The notes: generated from the letters alone by a model not told the origin. 42,182 nt of DNA from Chitinophagaceae bacterium (GCA_009996675.1 JAACZQ010000053.1:1-42182), one strand, 5' to 3'. Positions 22,446-31,989 are shown, counted from the first letter of the stretch. Made by a program: numbers and translations.

Positions 22446-25400
22446 TTAGAACCAGCTACCGATAAAAGCTTCATTGACGGTAGCAGTGTTTTTCAAACGT
22501 TTCTCACGTTTTTTTCTGGCTATCCTGTTGCGGATCAATACGGCAACCATCAGTAAGAGGAAGATGATGGTTAAGGGTGGTATACCCAGGAAGCTGATCC
22601 ATTTACCACCAAACATGCGGCGCATGGGTCGGCGTAAACGTTCTGCAATCAGGTACATACTGGGTACGATGATCAGCGTCATGAAGAAAGCGAAGGCAAG
22701 ACCGAAGATGATGGTCCAGCTCAATGGCTTCCAGAATACCACGTTATCACCACCGAAGAAAATATGCGGATTTAATGCTGAGAACAGGGTAATAAAGTTG
22801 ATATTGAAACCAACGGCAATAGGAATGAATCCGAGGATGGCAGCCAGTGCGGTAAGCAGTACAGGAATGATACGTGTCTTACCCGCCTGTATTACTGCTT
22901 CACGGGTTTTTACACCACGGGAACGTAACTCATCAGCAAACTCAATCACCAGGATACCATTCTTCACCACAATACCTGCCAGACCTACAATACCCAAACC
23001 GGTCATCAGTACCGATACTTCCATACCGGTAATACTGAAACCAATGAATACACCGATCACGCTGAAAATAATTTCGGTGAGAATGATTACGGGTTTGCTA
23101 ACACTGTTGAACTGTAATACCAGTACCAGCAGAATCAGCCCCAGGGCTATCAACAGCGCTTTGAGCAGGAATGCACCTGTTTCAGCCTGTTGTTCTCCTT
23201 CACCGGTTTGTTTCACCGTTACGCCATCCGGCATTCCTTTGAATTCGGCAATATGTTTGGCAATTACCTGGTTTACGGCTGTAGCATTATAGCCTTCAGT
23301 AGTGAGTACATTGGAACGCAGTGTGATCAAACGTTTCTGATTCTTGCGCTTCACACTACCCAGTGTACTGGTGGGTTCTACTTTCACCAGTGAACTGATG
23401 GGTATATTCTTCACTGCACCACCTGATGCCATATCCCGGAAGGAGATGCGCATATTCAGCAGGTCGGTGAGACTCTTACGCTGCAGTTCATTATTACGCA
23501 ACTGTATCTTATATTCTTCCTTGCCTTCCTTAATCTTGGATACTTCACGGCCAAACAGGGCAGTACGAATCTGCATACCTATCTGTGCTGTGGAAACACC
23601 TTCGATCAGGGCACGCTGACGATCAACACTGAGTGTGATTTCAGGATTCTTCAGGTCCACATCCATCTTCAGTTCTTCCACACCGGGCACACGGATAGAG
23701 TCCAGGTAGTTCTTCAGTAAGCTGGCACCCTTGATCATGGCATCAAAATCTTCACTGGCGATTTCAATATTGATGGGAGGATCGGTGGGAGGACCGCCGC
23801 TTTCCTGGTCAACACTGATCTCCGCACCGGGAATACCTTTTATGGCCGCACGGATCTGATCCAGGTACGGACGGGTTGAAGTGCTGTGTCGTTTTTCAAA
23901 TTCCACAAATGATACTTGTATACGTCCCAGTTCACTGCGGGTACTACGATCGCCACTGGCGGGGTCGCTGGCACCAACGGCTACGTTACTGATCACACTT
24001 TCCACAACCGGGTTTTGTTTGCCATTCTCCAGTCCGAGTACTTTATTCACCCTTCCTTCGAGGATACGGGTAATGGAGTCGGTATATTCCACATTGGTTC
24101 CTACGGGCAGTTTCAGGTACACATAAATCTGGTTAGGGTCTCCTTTGGGGAAGAAAGTAACCGGAATACGGCCTGAACCGATAGAACCTACAAATATGAA
24201 GAGCGATACAAAGAAAAGAGCAATGGTCCCGAGTAACAGGTGTACTGGTCTCCAGCCTTTCAATGCCCAGCGCAGCAATGTTTCATAATGATTCATGATC
24301 CAGGGCAGCGCTTTGTTCTGGAATTTATGAATGGCTTCATCCAGTACATAACGATTGAAAACAACCAGGATCATGAAGAAGATGAGCAGGTTGCCCCAGA
24401 AAGTGGCACCGGCAATATCCAGTAGTATACCGATACCTACTGCAATCCAGAATCCGCGTTTGCGGAAGATGGCGCTCTTGGGTTCTTTTTTCTCTTCATC
24501 ATGGTTCATGAAATCCACTGCAAAAACAGGGTTCATGATGAATGCCACCACCAGCGATGCTGCCAGCGTAAAGATGAGCATGGTAGGGAGGTATACCATG
24601 AATTTACCAATGATACCCGGCCAGAAAATGAGGGGGAAGAAAGGTGCCAGCGTGGTAAGGGTACCCGCCAGTACCGGTACAAATACTTCACCTGCTGCCA
24701 TCCTGGCCGATACGGTAGCATTCAGCTTACCCTTCGACTCGGTGAAAATGCGGTGGGTATTTTCAATCACCACAATGGCGTCATCCACAATAATACCCAG
24801 GCCAAATAGCAAGGCAAAGAGTACGATGAAGTTGAGGGTTACATGTGTACCCACAATGAGGTCCGCGCCGGGCAGGAATACGAATGCCACAAACATACTC
24901 AGGGGTACAGAGAGGGCTACGAAGAATGCGTTCACCACACCCATGAAGAACATGAGTACAATCAGTACCAGTACGAAGCCAATGACAATGGAGTTAACCA
25001 GGTCATTGAAAGAAGTACGGGTTTGAATACTCTGGTCGCCCGTAATAACCGCTTTCATATCGGTGGGATACAGCACACCCTTGCCCTCATTTACCACCTG
25101 TTTAACCGCATCGCTGGTTTCAATCAGGTTCTCCCCGCTACGTTTAATGATGTTCAGCGTTACCACGTTTTTGCCATCCAGACGCGCATAGCTTTCTTTT
25201 TCTTTGACTGTATCAATAATATTGGCAATGTCTTTCAGGTAAATGGGTGCACCGCCGGTATTGCGTATGATAATCTGTTGGATATCGTTGGCGGTTTTCA
25301 GCTGACCTTTCAGTTGCAGGTTGCGCTTCATATTGCCTACTTCCAGCAGACCACCGGAAATGTCCATATTTTCCCGCTGGATAGCAGCAGTGATATCATC

Positions 25401-26042
25401 GAACGTAATACCGGCACTTTGCATGCGGTAATTATCTACGTTGATCTGGAACTCACGTTCCGGAGCACCTACTACATCTACACGGTTGATCTGTGACAGG
25501 TCTTCCAATTTGTCTTTCAGGTCATCGGCATATTTTTTCAGACGCTGCAGATCATAGTCGCCACTCAGGTTCACATACATAATGGGTTGCTCGCTGAAGC
25601 TTACTTCCAGTACGGTAGGTTCCTGGGTAAGATCGGTGGGCAGGTCCTGTTTGGCTTTATCCACCGCATCTTTTACTTTCTGCAGGGCGATATCGGTTTT
25701 AACATCGGTATCAAACTCTACAATGATGGCAGAATAATCCTGCTGGGAAGTGCTGGTGAATTTTTTGATTTTGGCACCGGTAATACCCTTGATTTGTTTT
25801 TCAATGGGACGGGTTACCAGGTTCTCTATATCCTTGGGAGAGTTACCCACATGAATGGTTTGCACATAAATGGTGGGAATAACAATATCAGGAAATTGTT
25901 CTTTGGGAAGGGTAACGAACTGGAATATACCCGCCAGGCTCACGAACAACATCATCAGGTAGATGGATGTTTTATTCTTGATGCTCCAGGTGGTTGGGCC
26001 AAACTCCTTGAACTTCCCCTTGATATTTTCTAGAACACTCAT
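22446..26042 (-). CDS. Efflux RND transporter permease subunit
   Basis: The inner-membrane proton-driven pump of a tripartite efflux system. The 1198-residue protein shows an AcrB-like plan: TM1 at about 25-42, a large periplasmic loop, TM2-6 with the proton-relay pair D420-D421 in GLGIIVDDAIVVIEN, a second loop and TM7-12. It is about 150 residues longer than AcrB. The extra sequence is in the central cytoplasmic region (about 512-596), where two additional hydrophobic stretches occur, and at the C-terminus (about 1150-1198), where a further TM helix precedes a basic tail. The gene is last in the operon tetR-tolC-adaptor-RND and is followed by a strong terminator. Substrates are unknown. Confidence 0.93.
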   Translation of the reverse strand: MSVLENIKGKFKEFGPTTWSIKNKTSIYLMMLFVSLAGIFQFVTLPKEQFPDIVIPTIYVQTIHVGNSPKDIENLVTRPIEKQIKGITGAKIKKFTSTSQQDYSAIIVEFDTDVKTDIALQKVKDAVDKAKQDLPTDLTQEPTVLEVSFSEQPIMYVNLSGDYDLQRLKKYADDLKDKLEDLSQINRVDVVGAPEREFQINVDNYRMQSAGITFDDITAAIQRENMDISGGLLEVGNMKRNLQLKGQLKTANDIQQIIIRNTGGAPIYLKDIANIIDTVKEKESYARLDGKNVVTLNIIKRSGENLIETSDAVKQVVNEGKGVLYPTDMKAVITGDQSIQTRTSFNDLVNSIVIGFVLVLIVLMFFMGVVNAFFVALSVPLSMFVAFVFLPGADLIVGTHVTLNFIVLFALLFGLGIIVDDAIVVIENTHRIFTESKGKLNATVSARMAAGEVFVPVLAGTLTTLAPFFPLIFWPGIIGKFMVYLPTMLIFTLAASLVVAFIMNPVFAVDFMNHDEEKKEPKSAIFRKRGFWIAVGIGILLDIAGATFWGNLLIFFMILVVFNRYVLDEAIHKFQNKALPWIMNHYETLLRWALKGWRPVHLLLGTIALFFVSLFIFVGSIGSGRIPVTFFPKGDPNQIYVYLKLPVGTNVEYTDSITRILEGRVNKVLGLENGKQNPVVESVISNVAVGASDPASGDRSTRSELGRIQVSFVEFEKRHSTSTRPYLDQIRAAIKGIPGAEISVDQESGGPPTDPPINIEIASEDFDAMIKGASLLKNYLDSIRVPGVEELKMDVDLKNPEITLSVDRQRALIEGVSTAQIGMQIRTALFGREVSKIKEGKEEYKIQLRNNELQRKSLTDLLNMRISFRDMASGGAVKNIPISSLVKVEPTSTLGSVKRKNQKRLITLRSNVLTTEGYNATAVNQVIAKHIAEFKGMPDGVTVKQTGEGEQQAETGAFLLKALLIALGLILLVLVLQFNSVSKPVIILTEIIFSVIGVFIGFSITGMEVSVLMTGLGIVGLAGIVVKNGILVIEFADELRSRGVKTREAVIQAGKTRIIPVLLTALAAILGFIPIAVGFNINFITLFSALNPHIFFGGDNVVFWKPLSWTIIFGLAFAFFMTLIIVPSMYLIAERLRRPMRRMFGGKWISFLGIPPLTIIFLLLMVAVLIRNRIARKKREKRLKNTATVNEAFIGSWF

Positions 26043-26090
26043 ACAATTAGTTTACTTGTTCAGATTGAATATTGGTCTTTCGGACCTTTA

Positions 26091-27290
26091 TTATTTACTG
26101 CTGGTGGTAATTACCTGGCCTTCATACAGACTCTGGTATCCTTCGGTAATTACCTGATCACCGGCCTGCAGGCCAGATTTGATTTCCATTTTATCGCCAT
26201 AGAATTCACCGGCGGTTACCTGCTTCTTGCGGGCAATCAGTTTATCGCCTTCCTTCACAGCAACCATTACATATTTACCCTTCTCATCGCTCTGCAATGT
26301 GTTTACGGGAACAGTGATGGCATTGTTGATGGTATAATCCTGGATCTTTACCAGCGCAACCTGGTTGGGACGGAAATCTTTGTCGTTTTGAATACGGGCT
26401 TCAATAAAGAAGCTTCTGTTGATCGGGTTGATGATTTTGCCTGCCACACTGATGGTTGCATCAATGGTTTTATTGATATCGGGCAGGGTTACTTTCAGTT
26501 TGCTGCCATTCTTCACGCGCTCGAGATAATTCTCGGGCACTTCAGCAGTTACTTTCAGATTACTGGTATTTACAATGCGAATCTGACCAGGACCGGCAAA
26601 AATCTCACCCACACGGATATTCACTTCTTCAGCTACACCACTAACATCACTGTATACACTGGTAAAAGAGAGTTGTTCTTTACTCAGTTTAACCTGCTCC
26701 TGCGCACTTTTCAGTTGTGTTTCCAGGGTTTCTACATTATTCTTGGCGGTAATGAGCTGTACTTCGGTACCAATATTCTGATCCCAGAGATTCTTTTGTT
26801 TCTGGTACAGGGTTTTGGCAAATGAGAGTTGTGTTTTCAGGGTTTCGAGACCCTGCTCTGCTGCAATCAACGCCTGGCGTTGTAATGCATCGTCCAGTTT
26901 CAGGATCAGCTGACCCTTGGCTACCACATCACCTCTTTTGATGAGTAAGGCTTTTACCTGGCCACCCTGACCGCGGGGCGTGATATAGGAAATGTTTTCA
27001 GACTCTACCTTACCCTGCAGATCAATATAGTGGGTAAAGGTTTCCGGTGCAATGGCGCCAAGAGTAACCAGTTTGGCATTGGCTGCCTTGGCTGCATTGG
27101 GATCCAGCTTCAGGATTTCCTGTTCCAGACCGGTGATCTTGGTGCTCAGTTCGTCGCGTTGTTTCTTCAGCTCGGCTAATTGTTTGTTTTTCTCCGCTAC
27201 AGCGCCGCCTTTCTGATCAGCGGAGCTACTGCCACAGGAAGCCAGTCCTACGGTTGCAGCGAGCGTTACGATTGCTAATATCTTTTGCAT
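26091..27290 (-). CDS. Efflux RND transporter periplasmic adaptor subunit (lipoprotein)
   Basis: The membrane fusion protein that bridges pump and outer-membrane channel. The 399-residue protein has a lipoprotein signal peptide ending LASC, with C19 as the lipidated residue. A coiled-coil segment comes early (about 33-65, NKQLAELKKQRDELSTKI). Then follows a lipoyl/biotinyl-like half (GQVKALLIKRGDVVAKGQLILKLDD), a long alpha-hairpin (about 135-205), its second lipoyl half, and beta-barrel and membrane-proximal domains ending in VITEGYQSLYEGQVI. It lies 48 nt upstream of the RND gene and 18 nt downstream of the tolC-type gene. Confidence 0.93.
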   Translation of the reverse strand: MQKILAIVTLAATVGLASCGSSSADQKGGAVAEKNKQLAELKKQRDELSTKITGLEQEILKLDPNAAKAANAKLVTLGAIAPETFTHYIDLQGKVESENISYITPRGQGGQVKALLIKRGDVVAKGQLILKLDDALQRQALIAAEQGLETLKTQLSFAKTLYQKQKNLWDQNIGTEVQLITAKNNVETLETQLKSAQEQVKLSKEQLSFTSVYSDVSGVAEEVNIRVGEIFAGPGQIRIVNTSNLKVTAEVPENYLERVKNGSKLKVTLPDINKTIDATISVAGKIINPINRSFFIEARIQNDKDFRPNQVALVKIQDYTINNAITVPVNTLQSDEKGKYVMVAVKEGDKLIARKKQVTAGEFYGDKMEIKSGLQAGDQVITEGYQSLYEGQVITTSSK

Positions 27291-27308
27291 ATACTAGGTT
27301 TTAGAATG

Positions 27309-28655
27309 TTATAGTTTTCCGGTTGCTTTTAAATAATCTACCCTTGCAATAATGGCAGTATACAGGGCATTGATATAATTGGTTTGTGCCGTTACCAGGT
27401 CGGTCTGTGCCGCGGTGATCTCCGTATTGGAGCCGGTACCGATCTCATATTTTTTCTTGGTCTGTGTATATACGCTTTCGGCGAGATCCATATTCTTACG
27501 CTGAAAATTCATGGTAGCCAGGGCTGTTCTGAAATTCAAACGGGCCTGGGTTACTTCATTATCAATCGACAGTTTCAGGTTATCGATCTGGTTCTCGGTT
27601 TGTTTGAGTTCCAGCCTGGCTTTCTTGATGCGCGCATCTTTGGCCAGTCCGTCGAAAATGGGAATAGATACGTTTAAACCGATATAGGATGTGGTAAACC
27701 AGTCACCCTTGCCAAAGAAATCAAACTTATTACGTTGTGCATTCTTGGTATAAGCACCGGTGAGTGAAACTGTAGGCAGGTAGCTTAACTGGTAACGTTT
27801 GATGTTGAACTCATTGAGTTTTTTACCCAGTTGCATATACTGGAACTCTTTACGATCGCTGTAGTTATACGCCGTGTCCAATGAAAAATCTTTTTTGATT
27901 TCATCATCGGAGAGCTTATCCGTAAGCACCAGGGTATCTTTCGCCGGCATGCCCATGAGGGTTTTCAGCCCCAGGTATCCCATGTCGATGCTGTTCAGGG
28001 CTTTCAGCTTTTCTGTTTGCAGGTTGGCTACCTGAACAGCTATTTTATCGAGGTCCAGCTTCTCCACAAAACCATTCTTATACAATTCGCGCGTATCATG
28101 CTCCAGTTTGGCAAGACGGTTGATGTTGGCATCCAGCAGGTCGATCTGTGTTTTGCTGGCTACCAGCTGGTAGTAGATTTTGTAGATATTGGTTTTGATG
28201 GCTTCTTCGGTTACTTCCCGGTTCTTGTTCTGGAACTGGATAGAAGTTTCACGAGCCTGGAGACCAATGAATACCTGGCCGTCGAACAGCAATTGCTGCA
28301 ACTGAATGGTGGCGCTGGCATTGTACTTGGTACCAAACCGAACGGGGATAAAAGTGCCCGCAGGCTGACCGAATACTTCGCCGGGTAATAATGATACCGG
28401 CAATTGCAGGTAATCATTTCCGCCCACACTACCTGTTACGGTAGGTAAAGCTGCAGCTGTAATGTCGCGGTTGGTTTGCTGCTGTACCTGTACATTCAGC
28501 AGGGCATTTTTAACCTGTACATTGTTTTTGGCTGCATAGTCAATACATTGCTGGATGGTAAAGGCATGCGAGCCGGCGGTCTGGGCCATTGTTGTAAAGC
28601 CCATTAGTAATACCACCGGCAAGAGCGCCATCCGCTTGAATCTTCGCTTGCTCAT
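27309..28655 (-). CDS. TolC family outer-membrane efflux protein
   Basis: The outer-membrane channel of the efflux system, 448 residues, with a signal peptide (about 1-24, ending MAQT). It has the two-repeat TolC layout: each half has long helices with heptad patterns (about 100-220 and 310-440) separated by beta-strand-forming segments. The final helix carries the NTEITAAQTDLVTAQTNYINALY pattern typical of the family. The gene follows the tetR gene by 5 nt and precedes the adaptor by 18 nt, which supports one transcript from the TetR promoter. Confidence 0.92.
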   Translation of the reverse strand: MSKRRFKRMALLPVVLLMGFTTMAQTAGSHAFTIQQCIDYAAKNNVQVKNALLNVQVQQQTNRDITAAALPTVTGSVGGNDYLQLPVSLLPGEVFGQPAGTFIPVRFGTKYNASATIQLQQLLFDGQVFIGLQARETSIQFQNKNREVTEEAIKTNIYKIYYQLVASKTQIDLLDANINRLAKLEHDTRELYKNGFVEKLDLDKIAVQVANLQTEKLKALNSIDMGYLGLKTLMGMPAKDTLVLTDKLSDDEIKKDFSLDTAYNYSDRKEFQYMQLGKKLNEFNIKRYQLSYLPTVSLTGAYTKNAQRNKFDFFGKGDWFTTSYIGLNVSIPIFDGLAKDARIKKARLELKQTENQIDNLKLSIDNEVTQARLNFRTALATMNFQRKNMDLAESVYTQTKKKYEIGTGSNTEITAAQTDLVTAQTNYINALYTAIIARVDYLKATGKL

Positions 28656-28660
28656 AAGAT

Positions 28661-29275
28661 TTACTTTTTAAGTCTTTGTTGCTTGTATTTCTGAATCAGT
28701 TTAAGTCCTTTTGCCGTAGCAATACCCATCAGAAAATGCTCTGTGAGGGCTGTGATGATCTGTATGCTGGTGAACTTTGAGGGGGGGAAGCTCTCCGTAT
28801 CAAACATCATAAAAGTGCTGGCCAGTCGGTAGCGGGTCATGAGGTCAACATCAATATCATTCCGGTATAATTCCTGCTCAATACCCCATTCCAGATTACT
28901 CTTAATCACATCATACATGAATTTGTTCTTGTGATCGGTGAGTTTGCGGTAGGCCCGGGCATGGTATTTTTCCAGGTCGTACATCACGGCCGGGTTCATG
29001 TGCTTCAGCATTTCCTGTACCATATCTACCGCCAGGAAAACTTCCTGAACGGCATTGTCGCTATTGGTTCTGCCAATAACACAATCGTCCTTGGTTTTGC
29101 AGATCTCAATGTTAATGACATCTTCTACCAGGGTATCCTTATCGGCATAGAACTGATAGATGGTTTTCTTGCTGATACCCAAATGATTGGCAATCTCATC
29201 CATGCTGATGCTCCGGATGCCGTACCGCAGAAACAATTCATGCGCTTTCGTCAATATTCTTTCCTGTGTTTCCAT
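28661..29275 (-). CDS. TetR/AcrR family regulator of the efflux operon
   Basis: A 204-residue one-component regulator. The N-terminal helix-turn-helix spans about residues 5-50 (TKAHELFLRYGIRSISMDEIANHLGIS...TIYQFYADKDTL); the C-terminal ligand domain is helical and not conserved. It is the first gene of the efflux operon, 5 nt before the tolC-type gene, so it is autoregulated together with the pump. A 10-bp inverted repeat at 29298-29327 overlaps its promoter, 23 nt upstream of the start codon, and is the likely operator. The inducer is probably a pump substrate. Confidence 0.92.
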   Translation of the reverse strand: METQERILTKAHELFLRYGIRSISMDEIANHLGISKKTIYQFYADKDTLVEDVINIEICKTKDDCVIGRTNSDNAVQEVFLAVDMVQEMLKHMNPAVMYDLEKYHARAYRKLTDHKNKFMYDVIKSNLEWGIEQELYRNDIDVDLMTRYRLASTFMMFDTESFPPSKFTSIQIITALTEHFLMGIATAKGLKLIQKYKQQRLKK

Positions 29276-29289
29276 ATCAAAAAGGAGCG

Positions 29290-29327
29290 CAAAACTATGG
29301 AAACTTTAATCGTAACCAAAGTTTCCA
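29290..29327 (-). promoter_or_regulatory. Promoter and TetR operator of the efflux operon
   Basis: On the minus strand TTTG (29317-29320) and TAGTTTTG (29290-29297) are spaced by 19 nt, an exact match to the Bacteroidota consensus. The perfect inverted repeat TGGAAACTTT/AAAGTTTCCA (29298-29307 and 29318-29327, 10-nt spacer) covers the -33 element and the spacer. Binding there would block RNA polymerase. Confidence 0.8.
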
Positions 29328-29477
29328 CCAATTTTTTACTTATTTTTTGTTGAGCGGCGATAGGAAAGGATGAATGAAAAGCTTACGGCTGTATGTATTT
29401 TCCTGCTTCGTCAGGCAGTAATGGACTGAATATGAAGCTTTCTTAGTTACTTTACACTATCATACCGATAAGAACCC

Positions 29478-30128
29478 ATGGGATTCAATGTGTTAGATAA
29501 GACCACCGTTAAAGTCACACTGCGCAAACTCTTGCAATTGTTTTTGCAGGGTCTCATTGTGCTGGCCCCTATTGGCATTACCCTGTGGGTGGTGGTGGGT
29601 TTATTCCGCTGGGTAGACGCATTCCTGCCCAATCTCATCAATTCCCTATTCCCGAATCTGCTCGAAAAAGATGCGGCGGGTAACCTGAACAATATACCCG
29701 GACTGGGTTTTATTGTGGTGATCCTGCTGGTGTTGATTGTGGGCTGGGTATCTTCTCTTTTTGTAGTGGGCAAACTGGTGGATGTATTGGATACCGTGCT
29801 GGAGAAAACACCGGGTATCAAGTTCATCTATAGTTCCGTAAAAGACTTCCTTGAAGCATTTGCAGGGAATAAAAAGAAATTCGACAAGCCTGTACTGGTT
29901 AATGTAGATGCTGTTGACGTATGGCGTATCGGGTTTATTACCCAGCAATCGGCTGAGGAATTCGGGCTGACGGATCATGTGACGGTATATGTGCCACATT
30001 CCTATGCCATTTCGGGTATTACCTATATAGTACCGCGCACCCGCATCAAACCCCTGCATGATGTATCGGCCGCGGAAGCCATGAAGTATACGGTATCGGG
30101 CGGCGTTACCGATGTACATGATGAATAG
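29478..30128 (+). CDS. DUF502 family membrane protein
   Basis: A 216-residue protein of the DUF502 family. It has two transmembrane segments, at about 20-43 (LFLQGLIVLAPIGITLWVVV) and 75-98 (GFIVVILLVLIVGWVSSLFV). They are followed by a conserved soluble part with PGIKFIYSSVKDFLEAF and VPHSYAISGITYIVPRTRI. It is a widespread family of unknown function, often near cell-envelope genes. The gene is divergent from the tetR efflux operon and followed 47 nt later by serC. No clear promoter consensus is visible upstream. Confidence 0.87.
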   Translation: MGFNVLDKTTVKVTLRKLLQLFLQGLIVLAPIGITLWVVVGLFRWVDAFLPNLINSLFPNLLEKDAAGNLNNIPGLGFIVVILLVLIVGWVSSLFVVGKLVDVLDTVLEKTPGIKFIYSSVKDFLEAFAGNKKKFDKPVLVNVDAVDVWRIGFITQQSAEEFGLTDHVTVYVPHSYAISGITYIVPRTRIKPLHDVSAAEAMKYTVSGGVTDVHDE

Positions 30129-30175
30129 GCTGTACATTTTACCTACCTTGCGTTGGCAAGCCAATCGTATACCAT

Positions 30176-31246
30176 ATGTTCCTGCATAATCTAAATTCAG
30201 GCCCTTCCATCCTGCCCAGACCGGTACTGGAAGAAGCTGCTGCCGCTATTCATAACTTTAATGGAACGGGTTTATCCATCCTGGAAATCGGCCATCGTAC
30301 CACCCATTTTATGGAAGTACTGGAAGAAGCCATTCAGTCGGTTCGTACTTTAACCGGATTGGGGGATGATTATGCTGTATTGTTTTTGCATGGTGGTGCT
30401 ACCACACAGTTTATGCAGGTGCCTATGAACCTGCTTCCGCAAAACGGTTTGGCCGCTTATTGCGATAATGGTATCTGGGGTAATAAAGCCGCAAAGGAAG
30501 CGGCTTTATTTGGAACAGTGGATGTAGTAGCCGATAGTTCCGATCAAAAGCATACCTACATACAAAAAGATCTGCTGGTTCCGGACAAGGCCAGTTACCT
30601 GCATATCACCACCAATAATACGGTAGAAGGCACACAATGGCACCAATATCCTGATGTGCAGGTACCGCTGGTGGCCGATATGAGCAGCGATATTTTTTGC
30701 CGGCCTACCCCTTTTCATCAGTTCGACCTGATCTATGCCGGCGCCCAGAAAAACATGGGTGCTGCGGGTGTGAATATGGTTATCATAAAAAAAGAATTAC
30801 TGGGTAAAACCGGCCGCGCCATACCTACCATCATGGATTACCAGAAACATATAGCTGCCGGATCCCTGATGAATACGCCACCGGTATTTGCGGTATATGT
30901 AAGCATGTTAACCCTGCGCTGGATCATTCAGGAAGGTGGACTGGCCGAAATGCAGCGCCGCAATGAAGCCAAGGCCCGGTTGCTATACGATACGCTGGAC
31001 AGTCTGCCTGTATTTAGACCTACCGTTCAACGGGAAGACCGGAGTCTGATGAATGCGGTCTTCTTCCTGCAGGATCCCGGCCTGGAAGCCTCTTTTCTGG
31101 AGCAATGTAAACAAGCAGGTATGATTGGGGTTAAAGGATACAGAACGGTTGGTGGCTGTCGCGTTAGCATGTACAATGCCCTCCCGTACAGCAGTGTAGA
31201 AGCTTTTTGCGATCTGCTGCGCAATTTTGCCGCCAAGCACGGATAA
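30176..31246 (+). CDS. serC: Phosphoserine aminotransferase SerC
   Basis: Transfers the amino group from glutamate to 3-phosphohydroxypyruvate to form phosphoserine, a step in serine synthesis, in the cytosol with PLP. The protein has 356 residues, the normal length. It begins with the family N-terminus NLNSGPSILPRPVLEEA. It has the HGGATTQFMQVPMNLL segment (phosphate-binding region), and the PLP lysine at K192 in YAGAQKNMG. The C-terminal RTVGGCRVSMYNAL motif is complete. The usual neighbour serA is absent; a tetR gene follows instead. Serine is also a precursor of sphingoid bases, which may matter for the lipid cluster that follows. Confidence 0.95.
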   Translation: MFLHNLNSGPSILPRPVLEEAAAAIHNFNGTGLSILEIGHRTTHFMEVLEEAIQSVRTLTGLGDDYAVLFLHGGATTQFMQVPMNLLPQNGLAAYCDNGIWGNKAAKEAALFGTVDVVADSSDQKHTYIQKDLLVPDKASYLHITTNNTVEGTQWHQYPDVQVPLVADMSSDIFCRPTPFHQFDLIYAGAQKNMGAAGVNMVIIKKELLGKTGRAIPTIMDYQKHIAAGSLMNTPPVFAVYVSMLTLRWIIQEGGLAEMQRRNEAKARLLYDTLDSLPVFRPTVQREDRSLMNAVFFLQDPGLEASFLEQCKQAGMIGVKGYRTVGGCRVSMYNALPYSSVEAFCDLLRNFAAKHG

Positions 31247-31290
31247 AAGTATTTTTTATAAACGGTAAGTACTGGCTTATTAAAATTAGC

Positions 31291-31319
31291 TACTTTTGGA
31301 CCGAAATACGATTTTGGTC
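31291..31319 (+). promoter_or_regulatory. -7 element and TetR operator candidate before the tetR gene
   Basis: TACTTTTG (31291-31298) matches TAnnTTTG. It is followed directly by the inverted repeat GACCGAAAT-ACG-ATTTTGGTC (31299-31319, 9-bp arms, one wobble), which would cover the transcription start and fits autorepression. A clear TTTG at -33 is not seen. Confidence 0.6.
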
Positions 31320-31323
31320 GAAA

Positions 31324-31917
31324 ATGATTTCCCAGAAAGACGAAATAATAAAAGCGGATATTCTCCGGGAGGCGCAAAAGTTATTCCAGCAGTACGGTTT
31401 GAAAAAAACCACGATGGAAGATATTGCCCGTTCCATGGGGAAGGGTAAGAGTACGCTCTACTATTATTATTGCAGTAAGGAAGAAATTTTTGATGCTGTG
31501 ATTGGCCGGGAGATGAAAGAAGTCTTCCACCAGGCCCGGGAAGCCGTAGAAAAAGCGGTTACGGCAGAAGAGAAATTGCGGTTGTTTACCCTTACCAAGA
31601 TTAAGTCCCTCCAGAAAAAATCCAATCTCTACCGGGTAGTCCGCGGCGAAATGCAGGAAACCGGTCGTTGTATGAAACACCTGCATACGGAGTATGATAT
31701 CCAGGAAGTAAACCTGGTGAAGCAGATACTTCGTTATGGGGTGGAGAATGGTGAATTCAGTCCGGCTATCAAAAAAGAGCTGGACATTCTGCCATCTATT
31801 ATTGTGAGCTCATTGCGGGGTTTGGAGCGGGATATGTTTACGGGGGATAAGTATGCCAAACTGGAAACCCGTATCGGGTCAATCGTGGGAATTATGATCA
31901 AAGGGTTAAAAAAATAA
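31324..31917 (+). CDS. TetR family regulator next to the inositol-lipid genes
   Basis: A 197-residue regulator with a TetR helix-turn-helix in about residues 10-50 (AQKLFQQYGLKKTTMEDIARSMGKGKSTLYYYYCSKEEIF); the YYYY in the recognition helix is typical of a subgroup. The C-terminal domain is helical, and its ligand is unknown. The frame opens at 31207, inside serC and the intergenic DNA; the ATG at 31324, 4 nt after an operator-like repeat, is chosen. It lies 72 nt upstream of the inositol-phosphate synthase gene on the same strand, so it may control that operon, its own gene, or both. Confidence 0.88.
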   Translation: MISQKDEIIKADILREAQKLFQQYGLKKTTMEDIARSMGKGKSTLYYYYCSKEEIFDAVIGREMKEVFHQAREAVEKAVTAEEKLRLFTLTKIKSLQKKSNLYRVVRGEMQETGRCMKHLHTEYDIQEVNLVKQILRYGVENGEFSPAIKKELDILPSIIVSSLRGLERDMFTGDKYAKLETRIGSIVGIMIKGLKK

Positions 31918-31989
31918 AATATCTGATTCGTATAAACGTCTCCGGAAATACCGGGTCAAGATTTTAATATAAAGACAAACACTACCAAC

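Noticed and set aside
24355..25026. Long plus-strand frame of 223 codons inside the RND gene
   Set aside because: It is antisense to the conserved transmembrane region including the D420-D421 pair; its composition (Thr, Lys and Met rich) is that of an antisense shadow.
31935..31965. Small CCGG-N5-CCGG hairpin before the inositol-phosphate synthase gene as a terminator
   Set aside because: The stem is only 4 bp and has no U run, so it is not a convincing terminator; the regulator and lipid genes may share a transcript.
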